Origin: Roseomonas elaeocarpi | GTDB lineage: Bacteria; Pseudomonadota; Alphaproteobacteria; Acetobacterales; Acetobacteraceae | Assembly: GCF_042433915.1 (NCBI RefSeq) | Contig: NZ_JBHLUN010000005.1 | Span: 496,001 to 560,000, forward strand | DNA: 64,000 nt | Reading direction: 5' to 3' | Shown: positions 52,876 to 61,069 of the stretch, piece by piece | How positions within the stretch are numbered: position 1 is the stretch's first letter | Layout: each line of letters begins with the position of its first letter | Translations under genes and position numbers: made by a program | The notes under the pieces: model-generated | Seen by the model: the letters and a program-made list of their open reading frames with translations, nothing else | Databases searched by the model: none | What the model was told of the DNA's origin: nothing

Positions 52876-53151
52876 CAAGGCTATTACTCTATATGCTACA
52901 TGAATTGATGTATAAGACCTAAGTCTTTGTGGCGGCGGCGAAATCTGGTATCCACCATTTCCGCCCGGTGCTCGACCCGTCCAATTTCCGCTCAGACACT
53001 GACGGTTACATGCGCCGCGGAATTGGCGCGGAAGTGTAAAGACTTTTTTGGGTCGGAGCTATTACGATCCAGCACGGCAAGGCTGCATGACTTGCCTTTG
53101 CCAGAACCTGCAAGGTTGGGCAGTTGCTTCCGCAACTCGCGAGGTGCCGCC

Positions 53152-54624
53152 ATGGACATAACGGATTTTCCGCTCTTATCGCTGATGACTTTTCTGCCGC
53201 TGATCGGTGCGGCAGGTATTTTCTTTCTGCGCGGAGAAGGAGAGCAGCTCCGATCCAAGATCCGGGTGATGGCACTCTCCACGAGCCTCGTGGTCCTGGC
53301 CCTGTCCTCGATCCTCTGGTTCGGCTTCGACAAGTCGCTCGGGGGCTACCAGTTCGAGGAACACACCCGCTGGATGCCGCAGATCGGCCTGACCTACCAC
53401 ATGGGCGTGGACGGTATCTCGGTGCTGTTCGTGGTGCTGACGGCCTTCCTGACGCCGGTGTGCATCCTGGCCTCGTGGAACTCCGTCCAGAGCCGCCTGC
53501 GCGAGTACATGATCGCCTTCCTGCTGCTGGAGATGATCATGATCGGCGTCTTCGCGGCGCTGGACCTCATGCTGTTCTACGTGTTCTTCGAGGCGGCGCT
53601 GATCCCGGCCTTCCTGATCATCGGGATCTGGGGCGGGCAGCGTCGGGTCCAGGCGGCCTTCAAGCTGTTCCTTTACACGCTGGCCGGCGCGGTGCTGATG
53701 CTGCTGGCGGTTCTGGCGCTGTGGCTCGAAGCCGGCACCACCGACCTGCCGGCGCTGCAGCAGCTGCAGCTGCCCCATGCGACGCAGATCTGGATGTTCC
53801 TGGCCTTCTTCGCCGCCTTCGCCGTGAAGATGCCGATGTGGCCCATCCACACCTGGCAGCCTGACGCCTATGCCGAGGCGCCCACCGCCGGCTCCATCAT
53901 GCTGGGCGGCGTCATGGTCAACATGGGCTCCTACGGCTTCCTGCGCTTCACCATCCCGCTGCTGCCCGACGCGACGCAGACCTTCACGCCCTACGTGCTC
54001 ACCCTGGCCGTGATCGCGGTGGTGTATACGAGCCTGATCGCCCTGACCCAGCAGGACATGAAGAAGGTCGTCGCCTATTCCTCGATCGCCCATATGGGCA
54101 TCGCGACCATCGGCATCTTCTCCAACAACCTCCAGGGCGTGTCGGGCGCGCTGCTGCAGATGCTGGCGCACGGCATCGTTTCGGGCGCCACCTTCCTGTG
54201 CATCGGCGTGCTGCAGGACCGGATGAACACCCGCCAGATCGGCGACTTCGGCGGCCTGGCCAAGGTGATGCCGGCCTTCTCCGTGGTGGCCATGATCTTC
54301 ACCATGGCGACCATGGCCCTTCCGGGCACCGCCTCCTTCCCGGGTGAGTTCCTGGTGATCGTGGGCGCCTGGAAGCTGAGCCCCTGGGTGGCCCTGGGCG
54401 CGGCGAGCAGCATGGTGCTCGGTGCCGCCTACATGCTGCGCCTGTACCGCCTGGTGGTGTTCAGCCGCATCACGCGTGACGAGGTGAGGGGCCTGCTGGA
54501 CCTTTCGGTCCGCGAGCGCCTGATGTTCGTGCCGCTCGTACTGGTGACGATCTGGATGGGCCTGCACCCGGCCTCGTTCCTGCAGTTCTTCCAGGCCAGC
54601 ATCCCGGGCATCCTGCAGCCCTGA
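53152..54624 (+). CDS. nuoM: NADH-quinone oxidoreductase subunit M, isolated copy
   Basis: 490 aa with about 14 membrane segments. It retains the proton-pathway residues of NuoM: Glu in FYVFFEAALIPAFLI, Lys in FAVKMPMWPIHTWQPDAYAE, and Glu in FPGEFLVIVGAWK. ALTQQDMKKVVAYSSIAHMG is also present. ATG 53152 gives the standard N-terminus. No other nuo gene is in the window, although nuoM normally sits in the nuo operon. It may be a second copy, a relocated single copy, or part of an MRP-like complex. It ends at a strong terminator. Confidence 0.9.
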   Translation: MDITDFPLLSLMTFLPLIGAAGIFFLRGEGEQLRSKIRVMALSTSLVVLALSSILWFGFDKSLGGYQFEEHTRWMPQIGLTYHMGVDGISVLFVVLTAFLTPVCILASWNSVQSRLREYMIAFLLLEMIMIGVFAALDLMLFYVFFEAALIPAFLIIGIWGGQRRVQAAFKLFLYTLAGAVLMLLAVLALWLEAGTTDLPALQQLQLPHATQIWMFLAFFAAFAVKMPMWPIHTWQPDAYAEAPTAGSIMLGGVMVNMGSYGFLRFTIPLLPDATQTFTPYVLTLAVIAVVYTSLIALTQQDMKKVVAYSSIAHMGIATIGIFSNNLQGVSGALLQMLAHGIVSGATFLCIGVLQDRMNTRQIGDFGGLAKVMPAFSVVAMIFTMATMALPGTASFPGEFLVIVGAWKLSPWVALGAASSMVLGAAYMLRLYRLVVFSRITRDEVRGLLDLSVRERLMFVPLVLVTIWMGLHPASFLQFFQASIPGILQP

Positions 54625-54634
54625 GGCCCTGGTC

Positions 54635-54667
54635 GGGCCCCCGCCGCCCGTCCATGGGCGGGGGCCC
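54635..54667 (+). terminator. nuoM terminator
   Basis: Perfect 11-bp stem GGGCCCCCGCC/GGCGGGGGCCC with a loop of about 11 nt, 11 nt past the nuoM stop. No clear U tract. Confidence 0.65.
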
Positions 54668-54727
54668 GGCTCTCAACTCCCGCACGGCCGGGACGTTGAA
54701 GGGGAGACTCCAGGAGCCTCCCCCCGA

Positions 54728-56008
54728 ATGTCCGACAACAAATTCTCAGCCACGCGCCGCGGGCTGATCCGAGTGTCCGGCCTCTCGGCCGCAGGGCTGG
54801 CCCTGGGCGCCGCCGGTGCGCCGAACTACCCCGAGCCTTCCACCATGGATACCGGCACGGTTCAGAACGGCCGTGTCACCTTTCCCAACTGGCGCAGCGA
54901 AACGGAGCCGCGCACGCCGCCGCCGCCGGCACCCTGGCCCCCGGCCGAGCGCGTCGGCTACGCCGTGGTTGCCCTGGGCCGCCTCAGCCTTGAGGAAATC
55001 CTTCCGGCCTTCGGGGAATGCAAGCGCTCCACGCTGCGCGCCCTGGTGACGGGCGATGCCGCCAAGGGCAGCGCCGTGGCGCGCCAGTACGGCGTTCCCG
55101 ACACCGCCATCTTCTCCTACGCCGAGTTCGAGAAGCTGCGCGACATGCCCGAGGTCCAGGCGGTCTACATCGTGCTGCCCAACGGCATTCATCGCGAATA
55201 CACGCTGCGCGCCGCGGCCATGGGCAAGCACGTGCTGTGCGAGAAGCCGATGGCCGACAACCCGGCCGAGGCGCAGGAGATGGTGGACGCCTGCGAGAAG
55301 GCCGACGTCCGGCTGATGGTTGCCTATCGCTGCCAGTACGAGCCCTACAACCGCGCCGCCATCGATATCGTCCGTTCCGGCGAGTTGGGCAAGCTGCGCT
55401 TCATCCAGGCCACCAACGTCCAGGCCAACGGCCCCGGGCCGCAGTGGCGCTACAGCAAGCGGCTCGCGGGTGGCGGGGCGCTGTACGACATCGGCCTCTA
55501 CTGCCTGAACGCCGCGCGCTACATCACCGGCGAAGAACCCACCGAGATCAGCGCCCGCGCCTATAGCCCCTCCGGCGACGAGCGCTGGAAGGAGGTCGAG
55601 GAAAGCATGAGCTTCGACCTGCGCTTCCCCTCTGGCGTGATGGCGAGCTGCCTTTCCTCCTACGGCGCCTTCAACAACAAGACGCTGGTGCTGCACTTGG
55701 AGGGCGGCACCGTGGAGATGCCCGACGCCTTCTCCTACGTGGGGCAGCGCATGACCGTGTCGCGCAAGGCGGGCAACGTCGTGGGCCAGGAAGAACGCAA
55801 GATCGAGCACAAGAACCAGTTCGCCACGGAGATCGACCACTTCTCCACCTGCGTCGCCACGAAGCGGCAGCCGCACACGCCGGGCGAGGAGGGGCTGCAG
55901 GACATGCGCCTGATGGAAAAGGTCTATCGTGCCGCGGGCGACAACCGCCCGGTCGCGGTGGAAAGCCGCCCCGCCAGCACCCGCGGACCGGACCCGGAGG
56001 AGGGCTGA
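54728..56008 (+). CDS. Tat-exported Gfo/Idh/MocA oxidoreductase (glucose-fructose oxidoreductase-like)
   Basis: 426 aa. The N-terminus has a twin-arginine signal (SATRRGLIRVSG, hydrophobic run GLSAAGLALGAAGA). A Pro-rich linker follows, then the Rossmann domain and the sugar-binding motif HVLCEKPMADNP. GGGALYDIGLYCLNAARYI is typical of glucose-fructose oxidoreductase relatives. Such enzymes fold with NADP(H) in the cytoplasm and work in the periplasm on sugars. It stands alone between nuoM and the ClC gene. Confidence 0.88.
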   Translation: MSDNKFSATRRGLIRVSGLSAAGLALGAAGAPNYPEPSTMDTGTVQNGRVTFPNWRSETEPRTPPPPAPWPPAERVGYAVVALGRLSLEEILPAFGECKRSTLRALVTGDAAKGSAVARQYGVPDTAIFSYAEFEKLRDMPEVQAVYIVLPNGIHREYTLRAAAMGKHVLCEKPMADNPAEAQEMVDACEKADVRLMVAYRCQYEPYNRAAIDIVRSGELGKLRFIQATNVQANGPGPQWRYSKRLAGGGALYDIGLYCLNAARYITGEEPTEISARAYSPSGDERWKEVEESMSFDLRFPSGVMASCLSSYGAFNNKTLVLHLEGGTVEMPDAFSYVGQRMTVSRKAGNVVGQEERKIEHKNQFATEIDHFSTCVATKRQPHTPGEEGLQDMRLMEKVYRAAGDNRPVAVESRPASTRGPDPEEG

Positions 56009-56072
56009 GCGCCCTCTCTCCTACGAACGACGGGTCAGCGGAGCCGGGGAGCAGTACGGGCCTCGGCTGCCA

Positions 56073-56097
56073 GCCGCCGGAGGCACCCTCCGGCGGC
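56073..56097. terminator. Bidirectional terminator
   Basis: Perfect 11-bp stem GCCGCCGGAGG/CCTCCGGCGGC with a CAC loop, between convergent genes; CTTCCT follows on the plus strand. Confidence 0.65.
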
Positions 56098-56102
56098 CTT
56101 CC

Positions 56103-57437
56103 TCAGTGGCTGGCCATGGCGCGGGAAAAGCGCATCGCCAGGGCTCCGTAGAAGGGGCGGCGGCAGACCAGCTTGGACACGCCGGTGGCCAGGAAGGCCG
56201 TGGCCATCAGCGGGATCAGCAGCGACTGGTTGCTGGTCATTTCCATCACGATCACCGCCGCGGTGATCGGCGCCTGCACGACGCCGGAGAAGTAGGCGAC
56301 CATGCCCAGCAGCACGACGGCCCCGGCCGGCGCGCTCGGCAGAAGCCCCGAGATCGCCCCACCGAGCGCCGCGCCCACGGACAAGGATGGCGCGAAGATG
56401 CCGCCCGGGATGCCGCTGCAATACGACACTACGGTCGCGAGGAACTTCGACACGACGTAGGAGGGCGGCATCTGGTGCTCGCCGGCGACGAGCCCGGCGG
56501 CCTGGGCGTAGCCGGTGCCGTAAGTCGCGCCGCCGCTCAAGAGGCCGATCACCGCCACGGCCAGGCCGCACGAGGCCGCGAAGATCACCGGACGTCGTGC
56601 CACGAAGCGCCCGAAGGCGCCGGGCAACCCTGCCGAGGCCCGGATCAGCGCCCAGCTGAAGCCCCCGCCCGCCAACCCGCCGACCACTGCGCAGACCAGC
56701 ACCGCCACCCAGCCCAGCCCGATCGGCAGTTCCACCGAGGTGACGCCGAAGTAGGCGTAGTTGCCGACCAGGGCGAGGCTGACCACGCCACCGATCACCA
56801 CCGCCGTCAGAACCGTGCCGCTGGTGCGCGACTCGTAGGAATGGCTCAGCTCCTCGATGGCGAAGACGATCCCGGCCAGCGGCGTGTTGAAGGCGGCCGC
56901 GACGCCCGCGGCACCACCGGCCAGGATCATGGCCCGCTGCGCCTCGATCCGGGGCAGGCGCAGCCGCTGCCCGATCGCCTGCATGATCGAGGCGCCGACC
57001 TGCACCGTCGGGCCCTCGCGGCCGATGGAAGCCCCGCCGCACAGGCCGAGCAGCGTCAGCAGCACCTTGCCCAGCGCGATCCGCGCCGAGAGCACCCGCG
57101 AGATCATCGCCGGATCGTCCATGTGCAGCGTGGCGATCACCTGGGGGATTCCACTGCCCTGGGCGCCCGGGAACACGCGGCGCGTCAGCCAGGCTGCGGC
57201 ACCGAAGCAAAGGGGCGACACGACGAGGGCCGCCCAGGGCCAGCGCCCGGTGATGGAAAGAAACAACCCGCCGGCGTGATCGGCCAGCTTCGCGAACAGG
57301 ATCGCCACCAACCCGACCAGCACCGCGCCGAGCCAGAGCGCCATCCGCCGCCACCACTGACGCGGTGAGACCAGCGGCATACGCTGCAACCGGCGCATGC
57401 GCCTGCGCTTCGGCACCGTTGCGGCAGTGGCCTCCAT
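56103..57437 (-). CDS. ClC-family chloride/proton antiporter
   Basis: 444 aa from ATG 57437, about ten or more membrane helices. All selectivity-filter motifs are seen: GSGIPQV, GREGP with the gating Glu, and GIPGGIFAPSLSVGA. The internal proton Glu of antiporters is kept in FNTPLAGIVFAIEELS. It exchanges Cl- for H+ across the inner membrane, often linked to acid tolerance. No cytoplasmic CBS domain. Confidence 0.93.
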   Translation of the reverse strand: MEATAATVPKRRRMRRLQRMPLVSPRQWWRRMALWLGAVLVGLVAILFAKLADHAGGLFLSITGRWPWAALVVSPLCFGAAAWLTRRVFPGAQGSGIPQVIATLHMDDPAMISRVLSARIALGKVLLTLLGLCGGASIGREGPTVQVGASIMQAIGQRLRLPRIEAQRAMILAGGAAGVAAAFNTPLAGIVFAIEELSHSYESRTSGTVLTAVVIGGVVSLALVGNYAYFGVTSVELPIGLGWVAVLVCAVVGGLAGGGFSWALIRASAGLPGAFGRFVARRPVIFAASCGLAVAVIGLLSGGATYGTGYAQAAGLVAGEHQMPPSYVVSKFLATVVSYCSGIPGGIFAPSLSVGAALGGAISGLLPSAPAGAVVLLGMVAYFSGVVQAPITAAVIVMEMTSNQSLLIPLMATAFLATGVSKLVCRRPFYGALAMRFSRAMASH

Positions 57438-57560
57438 GACGTGGTTCCCCGGGCTGTCGGCGTTCTTCTTACCGTCACAAACCGACGGGCGCAGCGCCGC
57501 GCGTGCAGTTTGCGGCACCGGCCTGCCATGCGCCGGCGCCGGCATCCGGAGCGCAGGCAA

Positions 57561-57592
57561 AGAAAAAGGGCGGCGGGAAGACCCGTCGCCCT
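57561..57592 (-). terminator. Intrinsic terminator of rpoH
   Basis: On the minus strand an 11-bp stem (AGGGCGACGGG/CCCGCCGCCCT, one wobble) is followed at once by TTTTTCTTT, the clearest intrinsic terminator in the window. It lies 26 nt past the rpoH stop. Confidence 0.85.
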
Positions 57593-57617
57593 GTTCCGTC
57601 CAATCCTTGGAGAAGCC

Positions 57618-58502
57618 TCACACCACGGCGAGGCGACGCTCCACGATCTGGTTCTTCATCGACTTCTGCAGCTTCTCGAAGGCGCGAACCTCGATCTGCC
57701 GCACCCGCTCGCGCGAGATGTTGTACTGCTGCGACAGCTCCTCCAGCGTCGTCGGCTCATCCTTGAGGCGACGCTCGATCAGGATGTGCCGCTCGCGCTC
57801 GTTGAGCGAGCGAAGCGCGGTGTTCAGCAGGTCGCGGCGGTTGGACATGTCCTCCCGGTCCGCGAGCTCGCTTTCCTGCGACTCGCCCTCATCCACCAGC
57901 CAGTCCTGCCACTCGCCCTCGCTATCGGCGCGGACGGGGGCGTTCAGGCTGTGATCGGGCGAGGCGAGGCGGCGGTTCATCGACACCACGTCCTGCTCCG
58001 GCACCTGGAGCACGCGCGCGATCTTCTCCACCTGCTCACCCTGCAGGTCGCCTTCCTCCAGCGCCGACATCTGGGCCTTCAGCCGGCGCAGGTTGAAGAA
58101 CAGCTTCTTCTGCGCGGCGGTGGTGCCCATCTTCACCAGCGACCAAGAGTGCAGGATGTACTCTTGGATCGCGGCGCGGATCCACCACATGGCATAGGTG
58201 GCCAGACGGAAGCCACGGTCCGGGTCGAAGCGCTTCACCGCCTGCATCATGCCGACGTTGCCCTCCGAGATCAGCTCACCGACCGGCAGGCCGTAGCCGC
58301 GGTAGCCCATGGCGATCTTGGCCACGAGACGCAGGTGCGAGGTGACGAGCTTGTGGGCCGCGTTGTCGTCGGCGGAGTCCTTCCAGCGCTTGGCGAGGTT
58401 GTATTCCTCCTCGGGCGCCAGCATCGGGAACTTGCGGATTTCCTGAAGGTAGCGCGACAGGTTGCCTTCAGGGGCGATCGGAATAATGGAACTGGAAGCC
58501 AT
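57618..58502 (-). CDS. rpoH: RNA polymerase sigma factor RpoH (sigma-32)
   Basis: 294 aa heat-shock sigma factor. It carries the RpoH box QKKLFFNLRRLK that distinguishes it from other sigma factors. Region 2 is GLPVGELISEGNVGMMQAVK with FRLATYAMWWIRAAIQEYI. Region 4 ends RERVRQIEVRAFEKLQ. It controls chaperone and protease genes; in alphaproteobacteria several RpoH copies can exist. A candidate promoter with an RpoH-like -35 (CTTG) lies about 180 nt upstream. Confidence 0.96.
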   Translation of the reverse strand: MASSSIIPIAPEGNLSRYLQEIRKFPMLAPEEEYNLAKRWKDSADDNAAHKLVTSHLRLVAKIAMGYRGYGLPVGELISEGNVGMMQAVKRFDPDRGFRLATYAMWWIRAAIQEYILHSWSLVKMGTTAAQKKLFFNLRRLKAQMSALEEGDLQGEQVEKIARVLQVPEQDVVSMNRRLASPDHSLNAPVRADSEGEWQDWLVDEGESQESELADREDMSNRRDLLNTALRSLNERERHILIERRLKDEPTTLEELSQQYNISRERVRQIEVRAFEKLQKSMKNQIVERRLAVV

Positions 58503-58681
58503 GGTCGTTAACTGCCTCCTCGCTGGCTCGGAGACCCCCGTGACGGCGGATCTGAGTCAGGGCTTTTCCTGATTCCCGTTCGAAGCTCGGGCCCGGCGTC
58601 TCGCGGTTGCTCCGGTCACGTCGGAGCGGTTCGATGCGATAACGCCTGCAAGCGGCACCCGGCTGCGGGATTGGCTGTTCT

Positions 58682-58709
58682 TTTATACCGTACCTGCGAA
58701 GTACGCAAG
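58682..58709 (-). promoter_or_regulatory. Candidate rpoH promoter
   Basis: On the minus strand, CTTGCG (58709-58704) and TATAAA (58687-58682) are about 16 bp apart. The CTTG element fits alphaproteobacterial RpoH promoters, which would make rpoH partly self-regulated. The leader to ATG 58502 would be about 170 nt. Confidence 0.35.
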
Positions 58710-58710
58710 G

Positions 58711-58733
58711 AAAACCCGACTGTCACAGTCGGG
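58711..58733 (-). terminator. Terminator of the pseudouridine synthase gene
   Basis: Minus-strand stem CCCGACTG-TGA-CAGTCGGG followed by TTTTCC, just past the stop at 58739. It separates the gene from rpoH. Confidence 0.75.
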
Positions 58734-58738
58734 AAACG

Positions 58739-59767
58739 TTACATGGCATCGAGCAACATCAACAACTTGGCCATGTCTGGCGGTAGCTCCGAGCGGAAGC
58801 TCAGCGTTTCGCCGGTGCGCGGGTGCCGGAAGCTCAGGGTCGCCGCGTGCAGCGCCTGCCGCGGAAAAGCCAGCAGGGCCTCGCGCACCTCCGCGCTCAG
58901 CGTCCGTGCCCCGGCCGGCGTCCGGCGCAGGTAGACCGGGTCGCCCACCACCGGGTGCCCGTTGTGCGACAGGTGGACGCGGATCTGGTGCGTCCGCCCG
59001 GTCGCCAGCTTGCAGCGCAGCAGCGAGCAGGCCGTTCCCCAGCTCCGCTCCGTGGCGTAGCGCGTCAGCGCCGTCTTGCCGTTGCGCGTCACCACCGCCA
59101 TGCGCTTGCGGTCCATCGGGTGCCGCCCGATGTCGCCCTCGATCTCGCCCGCGGTGGGGGAGGGCGTTCCCCAGACCAGCGCCAGGTACTGCCGGTCGAG
59201 GTCACGGGTCGCGAAAGCCTCCGACAGGGCGTGGTGCGCCGCCTCGGACTTCGCCACCACCATGACCCCGCTGGTGTCCTTGTCGAGGCGGTGGACGATG
59301 CCTGGGCGACGCTCGCCGCCGATGCCGGTCAGTTCCTCACCCGCATGGGCCAGCAGGGCGTTGACCAGCGTGCCGTCCTCGTTGCCCGGCGCCGGGTGCA
59401 CCACCAGCCCGGCCGGCTTGTCCAGCACGATCAGGTCGCGGTCCTCGAACAGGATGGTCAGCGGGATGTCCTGCGCCATCGGCGTGGCCGGCGCCGGCGG
59501 CGGCACCTCCAGCGCGTAGCACAGCCCCGCGCGCACCAACTCCGACGGATCGCGCGTCACCGCGCCGTTGCGGCTGGCATGGCCCGCCTCGATCAGCGCC
59601 TTGACACGCGAGCGCGAGAGTGTGCCTGACGCCTCCGCCAGCACGCGGTCGAGCCGGGTGCCGGCCTGCGCCTCCGCGGCGGTGAAGTTCAGGGAAGAGT
59701 CGGGGGTCGGATTGCGCGCGCTCAAGGTGCTCGTCGTTGTTATGGGTGTGCTGATCGTGGTGGCCAC
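58739..59767 (-). CDS. RluA-family (RluD-like) pseudouridine synthase
   Basis: 342 aa. An N-terminal S4 RNA-binding domain (GTRLDRVLAEASGTLSRSRV) precedes the catalytic domain with the active Asp in GIVHRLDKDTSGVMVVAK. C-terminal blocks are TGRTHQIRVHLSHNGHPVVG and RQALHAATLSFRHP. RluD modifies helix 69 of 23S rRNA, the likeliest target. The start is ATG 59767 or TTG 59725. Either way its 5' end overlaps the divergent DUF6476 gene. Confidence 0.9.
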   Translation of the reverse strand: MATTISTPITTTSTLSARNPTPDSSLNFTAAEAQAGTRLDRVLAEASGTLSRSRVKALIEAGHASRNGAVTRDPSELVRAGLCYALEVPPPAPATPMAQDIPLTILFEDRDLIVLDKPAGLVVHPAPGNEDGTLVNALLAHAGEELTGIGGERRPGIVHRLDKDTSGVMVVAKSEAAHHALSEAFATRDLDRQYLALVWGTPSPTAGEIEGDIGRHPMDRKRMAVVTRNGKTALTRYATERSWGTACSLLRCKLATGRTHQIRVHLSHNGHPVVGDPVYLRRTPAGARTLSAEVREALLAFPRQALHAATLSFRHPRTGETLSFRSELPPDMAKLLMLLDAM

Positions 59768-59996
59768 CGTCGGCCTGGTGGCGGTGCTGGTTCAGCGCAT
59801 CTCCGCCGCCGGGGGCAATACCACGATGTCGCGTATCGAGGGATCGCTGCAACAGCCGGAGGGCACGCGCGTGCTGGGCATCGCCGGCGCGGGCGACCGC
59901 CTCAGCGTCTGGGTGTCACGATCGGATGGGGACCACATCCTGCTGGTGGATCCCCGCAGCGGCCGCACGCTCGGCGACCTACGCGTCACCCCGTGA
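59712..59996 (+). CDS. DUF6476 family membrane protein
   Basis: 94 aa from TTG 59712 (MRALKVLVVVMGVLIVV). One N-terminal membrane segment (VLVVVMGVLIVVATVGLVAV) is followed by a periplasmic beta-rich part (VWVSRSDGDHILLVDPRSGR). This form and its position opposite an RluA gene match DUF6476 of alphaproteobacteria. The function is unknown. The stop overlaps the GTG of the DUF2256 gene (GTGA). Confidence 0.78.
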   Translation: MRALKVLVVVMGVLIVVATVGLVAVLVQRISAAGGNTTMSRIEGSLQQPEGTRVLGIAGAGDRLSVWVSRSDGDHILLVDPRSGRTLGDLRVTP

Positions 59997-60169
59997 GCCG
60001 CCGGCCGTCTGAAAAGCCCGCCAAGACCTGCGTGACCTGCGGTCGGCCGTTCACCTGGCGGAAAAAGTGGGCGGCCAACTGGGAAGCCGTCCGCCATTGC
60101 TCCGACGCCTGCCGCAGCGGTCGTTACGCCCGTGCGAAAAAAGAAAAAGAAAGCAGTGGGGTGGCTTGA
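59993..60169 (+). CDS. DUF2256 zinc-ribbon protein
   Basis: 58 aa from GTG 59993. The sequence KTCVTCGRPFTWRKKWAANW followed by HCSDACRSGRYA is the four-Cys DUF2256 domain (CxxC...CxxxC), a small putative zinc ribbon of unknown role. The tail is Lys-rich. It is coupled to the DUF6476 gene by a GTGA overlap and ends 44 bp before tRNA-Glu. Confidence 0.82.
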   Translation: MSRRPSEKPAKTCVTCGRPFTWRKKWAANWEAVRHCSDACRSGRYARAKKEKESSGVA

Positions 60170-60213
60170 TCACCCGGGAAACCTCCCGTAGAAGCCGCTT
60201 CACCGATGGCCAC

Positions 60214-60289
60214 GTCCCCTTCGTCTAGAGGCCTAGGACACCGCCCTCTCACGGCGGTAACAGGGGTTCGAATCCCCTAGGGGACGCCA
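60214..60289 (+). tRNA. tRNA-Glu (anticodon CTC)
   Basis: 76-nt cloverleaf. The acceptor stem GTCCCCT pairs with AGGGGAC. The anticodon stem CCGCC/GGCGG encloses the loop CTCTCAC with anticodon CTC at 60248-60250. The T-arm reads CAGGGGTTCGAATCCCCT. CCA is encoded at 60287-60289. It decodes GAG; no adjacent tRNA follows. Confidence 0.97.
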
Positions 60290-60574
60290 TTCCTGCAGGT
60301 TGCTGCGGGTTTGAGCTCCACCAAGCCGAACCACACCATGATCAGCCCTGCACCGGTGGCAAGCTGCCTGTACCCGCCCGGGTGCGCGCTTTGGTGGCAG
60401 GTGTTCCCGATCACCTTCGTGATGGCCGCTGGCTGGCCTGAACGGCTGTTCGGGACGGCACGGAAGCTCCCGCCGCGGCGGTCCTGTCCCCGGCGCTTGT
60501 GGGTCCTTCCGCCGCTTTGTAGCTTGCGTGGAGAACATTGCAGCTGCTGTCGGGAACGGGGAGCCGCAGAAGCC
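60290..60574. other. Intergenic region after tRNA-Glu
   Basis: 285 bp. An in-frame stretch leads into the 78-aa gene but has no protein signature. Promoter elements for the small membrane-protein pair are expected here; none is convincing. Confidence 0.35.
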
Positions 60575-60811
60575 ATGAGCGGCCACCTCATCCACAACGA
60601 GAAAACCAAGCTTACCGGGACCTGGCTCAACACCCTGGCTGGCGGCAGCATCCTGGTCGGCGTGATCACCCCCACGGCGGCGGTGATCTACGGAACCGTC
60701 CGTCCCGGCGTCGGCATGAGCGTCGCCGCTCTCGCAAGTTTGGTGTTTATCGTGTTCGGAATCGGCCTACATCTGCTGGCACGAGCGGTGCTGGAGGGGT
60801 TGAAGGAATGA
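60575..60811 (+). CDS. Small two-helix membrane protein
   Basis: 78 aa from ATG 60575. After a polar start (SGHLIHNEKTKLTGTW) come two membrane helices, about residues 18-40 (LNTLAGGSILVGVITPTAAV) and 48-70 (SVAALASLVFIVFGIGLHLL). The C-terminus is short and basic/acidic. I recall similar hypothetical proteins in Acetobacteraceae but no function. The stop overlaps the ATG of the 31-aa gene (ATGA). Confidence 0.75.
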   Translation: MSGHLIHNEKTKLTGTWLNTLAGGSILVGVITPTAAVIYGTVRPGVGMSVAALASLVFIVFGIGLHLLARAVLEGLKE

Positions 60812-60903
60812 GCACGCCTGAACTGTTCACGTTCCTGGTCGGTCCGGTTGGTCTGCTGGCGGCTGCACTGACGGGCTATCTCGTCACCCGGCGCTCCCAC
60901 TAG
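60808..60903 (+). CDS. 31-aa single-helix membrane peptide
   Basis: It encodes STPELFTFLVGPVGLLAAAL followed by TGYLVTRRSH, one membrane helix with a positively charged end that predicts an inside C-terminus. AAGGA precedes the ATG inside the upstream gene. The overlap and shared character suggest that the two peptides form one membrane assembly. It is too short for routine gene finding. Confidence 0.6.
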   Translation: MSTPELFTFLVGPVGLLAAALTGYLVTRRSH

Positions 60904-61069
60904 CTCCCGGCGCGGCCTGGACTGGCAGACGAGAACCGGTACGCCGGTCGAAGCACGGAATTCCAGGTCGGACACCGGCCCGCGCCATCCAGCCATCACA
61001 CGGCACAATCGCCGACGGGCACCGGTTCCCACTCCGGGACGCTGGAGCGGCGGCACGGCTCGGGCCAGG

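Larger units (their letters stand above)
52579..53151. other. 573-bp AT-rich stretch without a clear gene
   Basis: After the aldolase terminator, base composition drops clearly below its surroundings, most strongly at 52640-52930 (for example ATTAATTCCAAATTCGCAAT). It contains a dyad CGTTTG(52698-52703)/CAAACG(52718-52723) that encloses a smaller TGATCctcGATCA hairpin, and a 12-codon frame with a good Shine-Dalgarno (52840-52875). A frame open from 52927 runs into nuoM but has no NuoM similarity. Foreign DNA, a long nuoM leader or a decayed gene are all possible. Confidence 0.5.

Noticed and set aside
60214..60910. Integrated element at tRNA-Glu
   Set aside because: No integrase and no second copy of the tRNA 3' end was seen downstream, so an att-flanked island is not supported.
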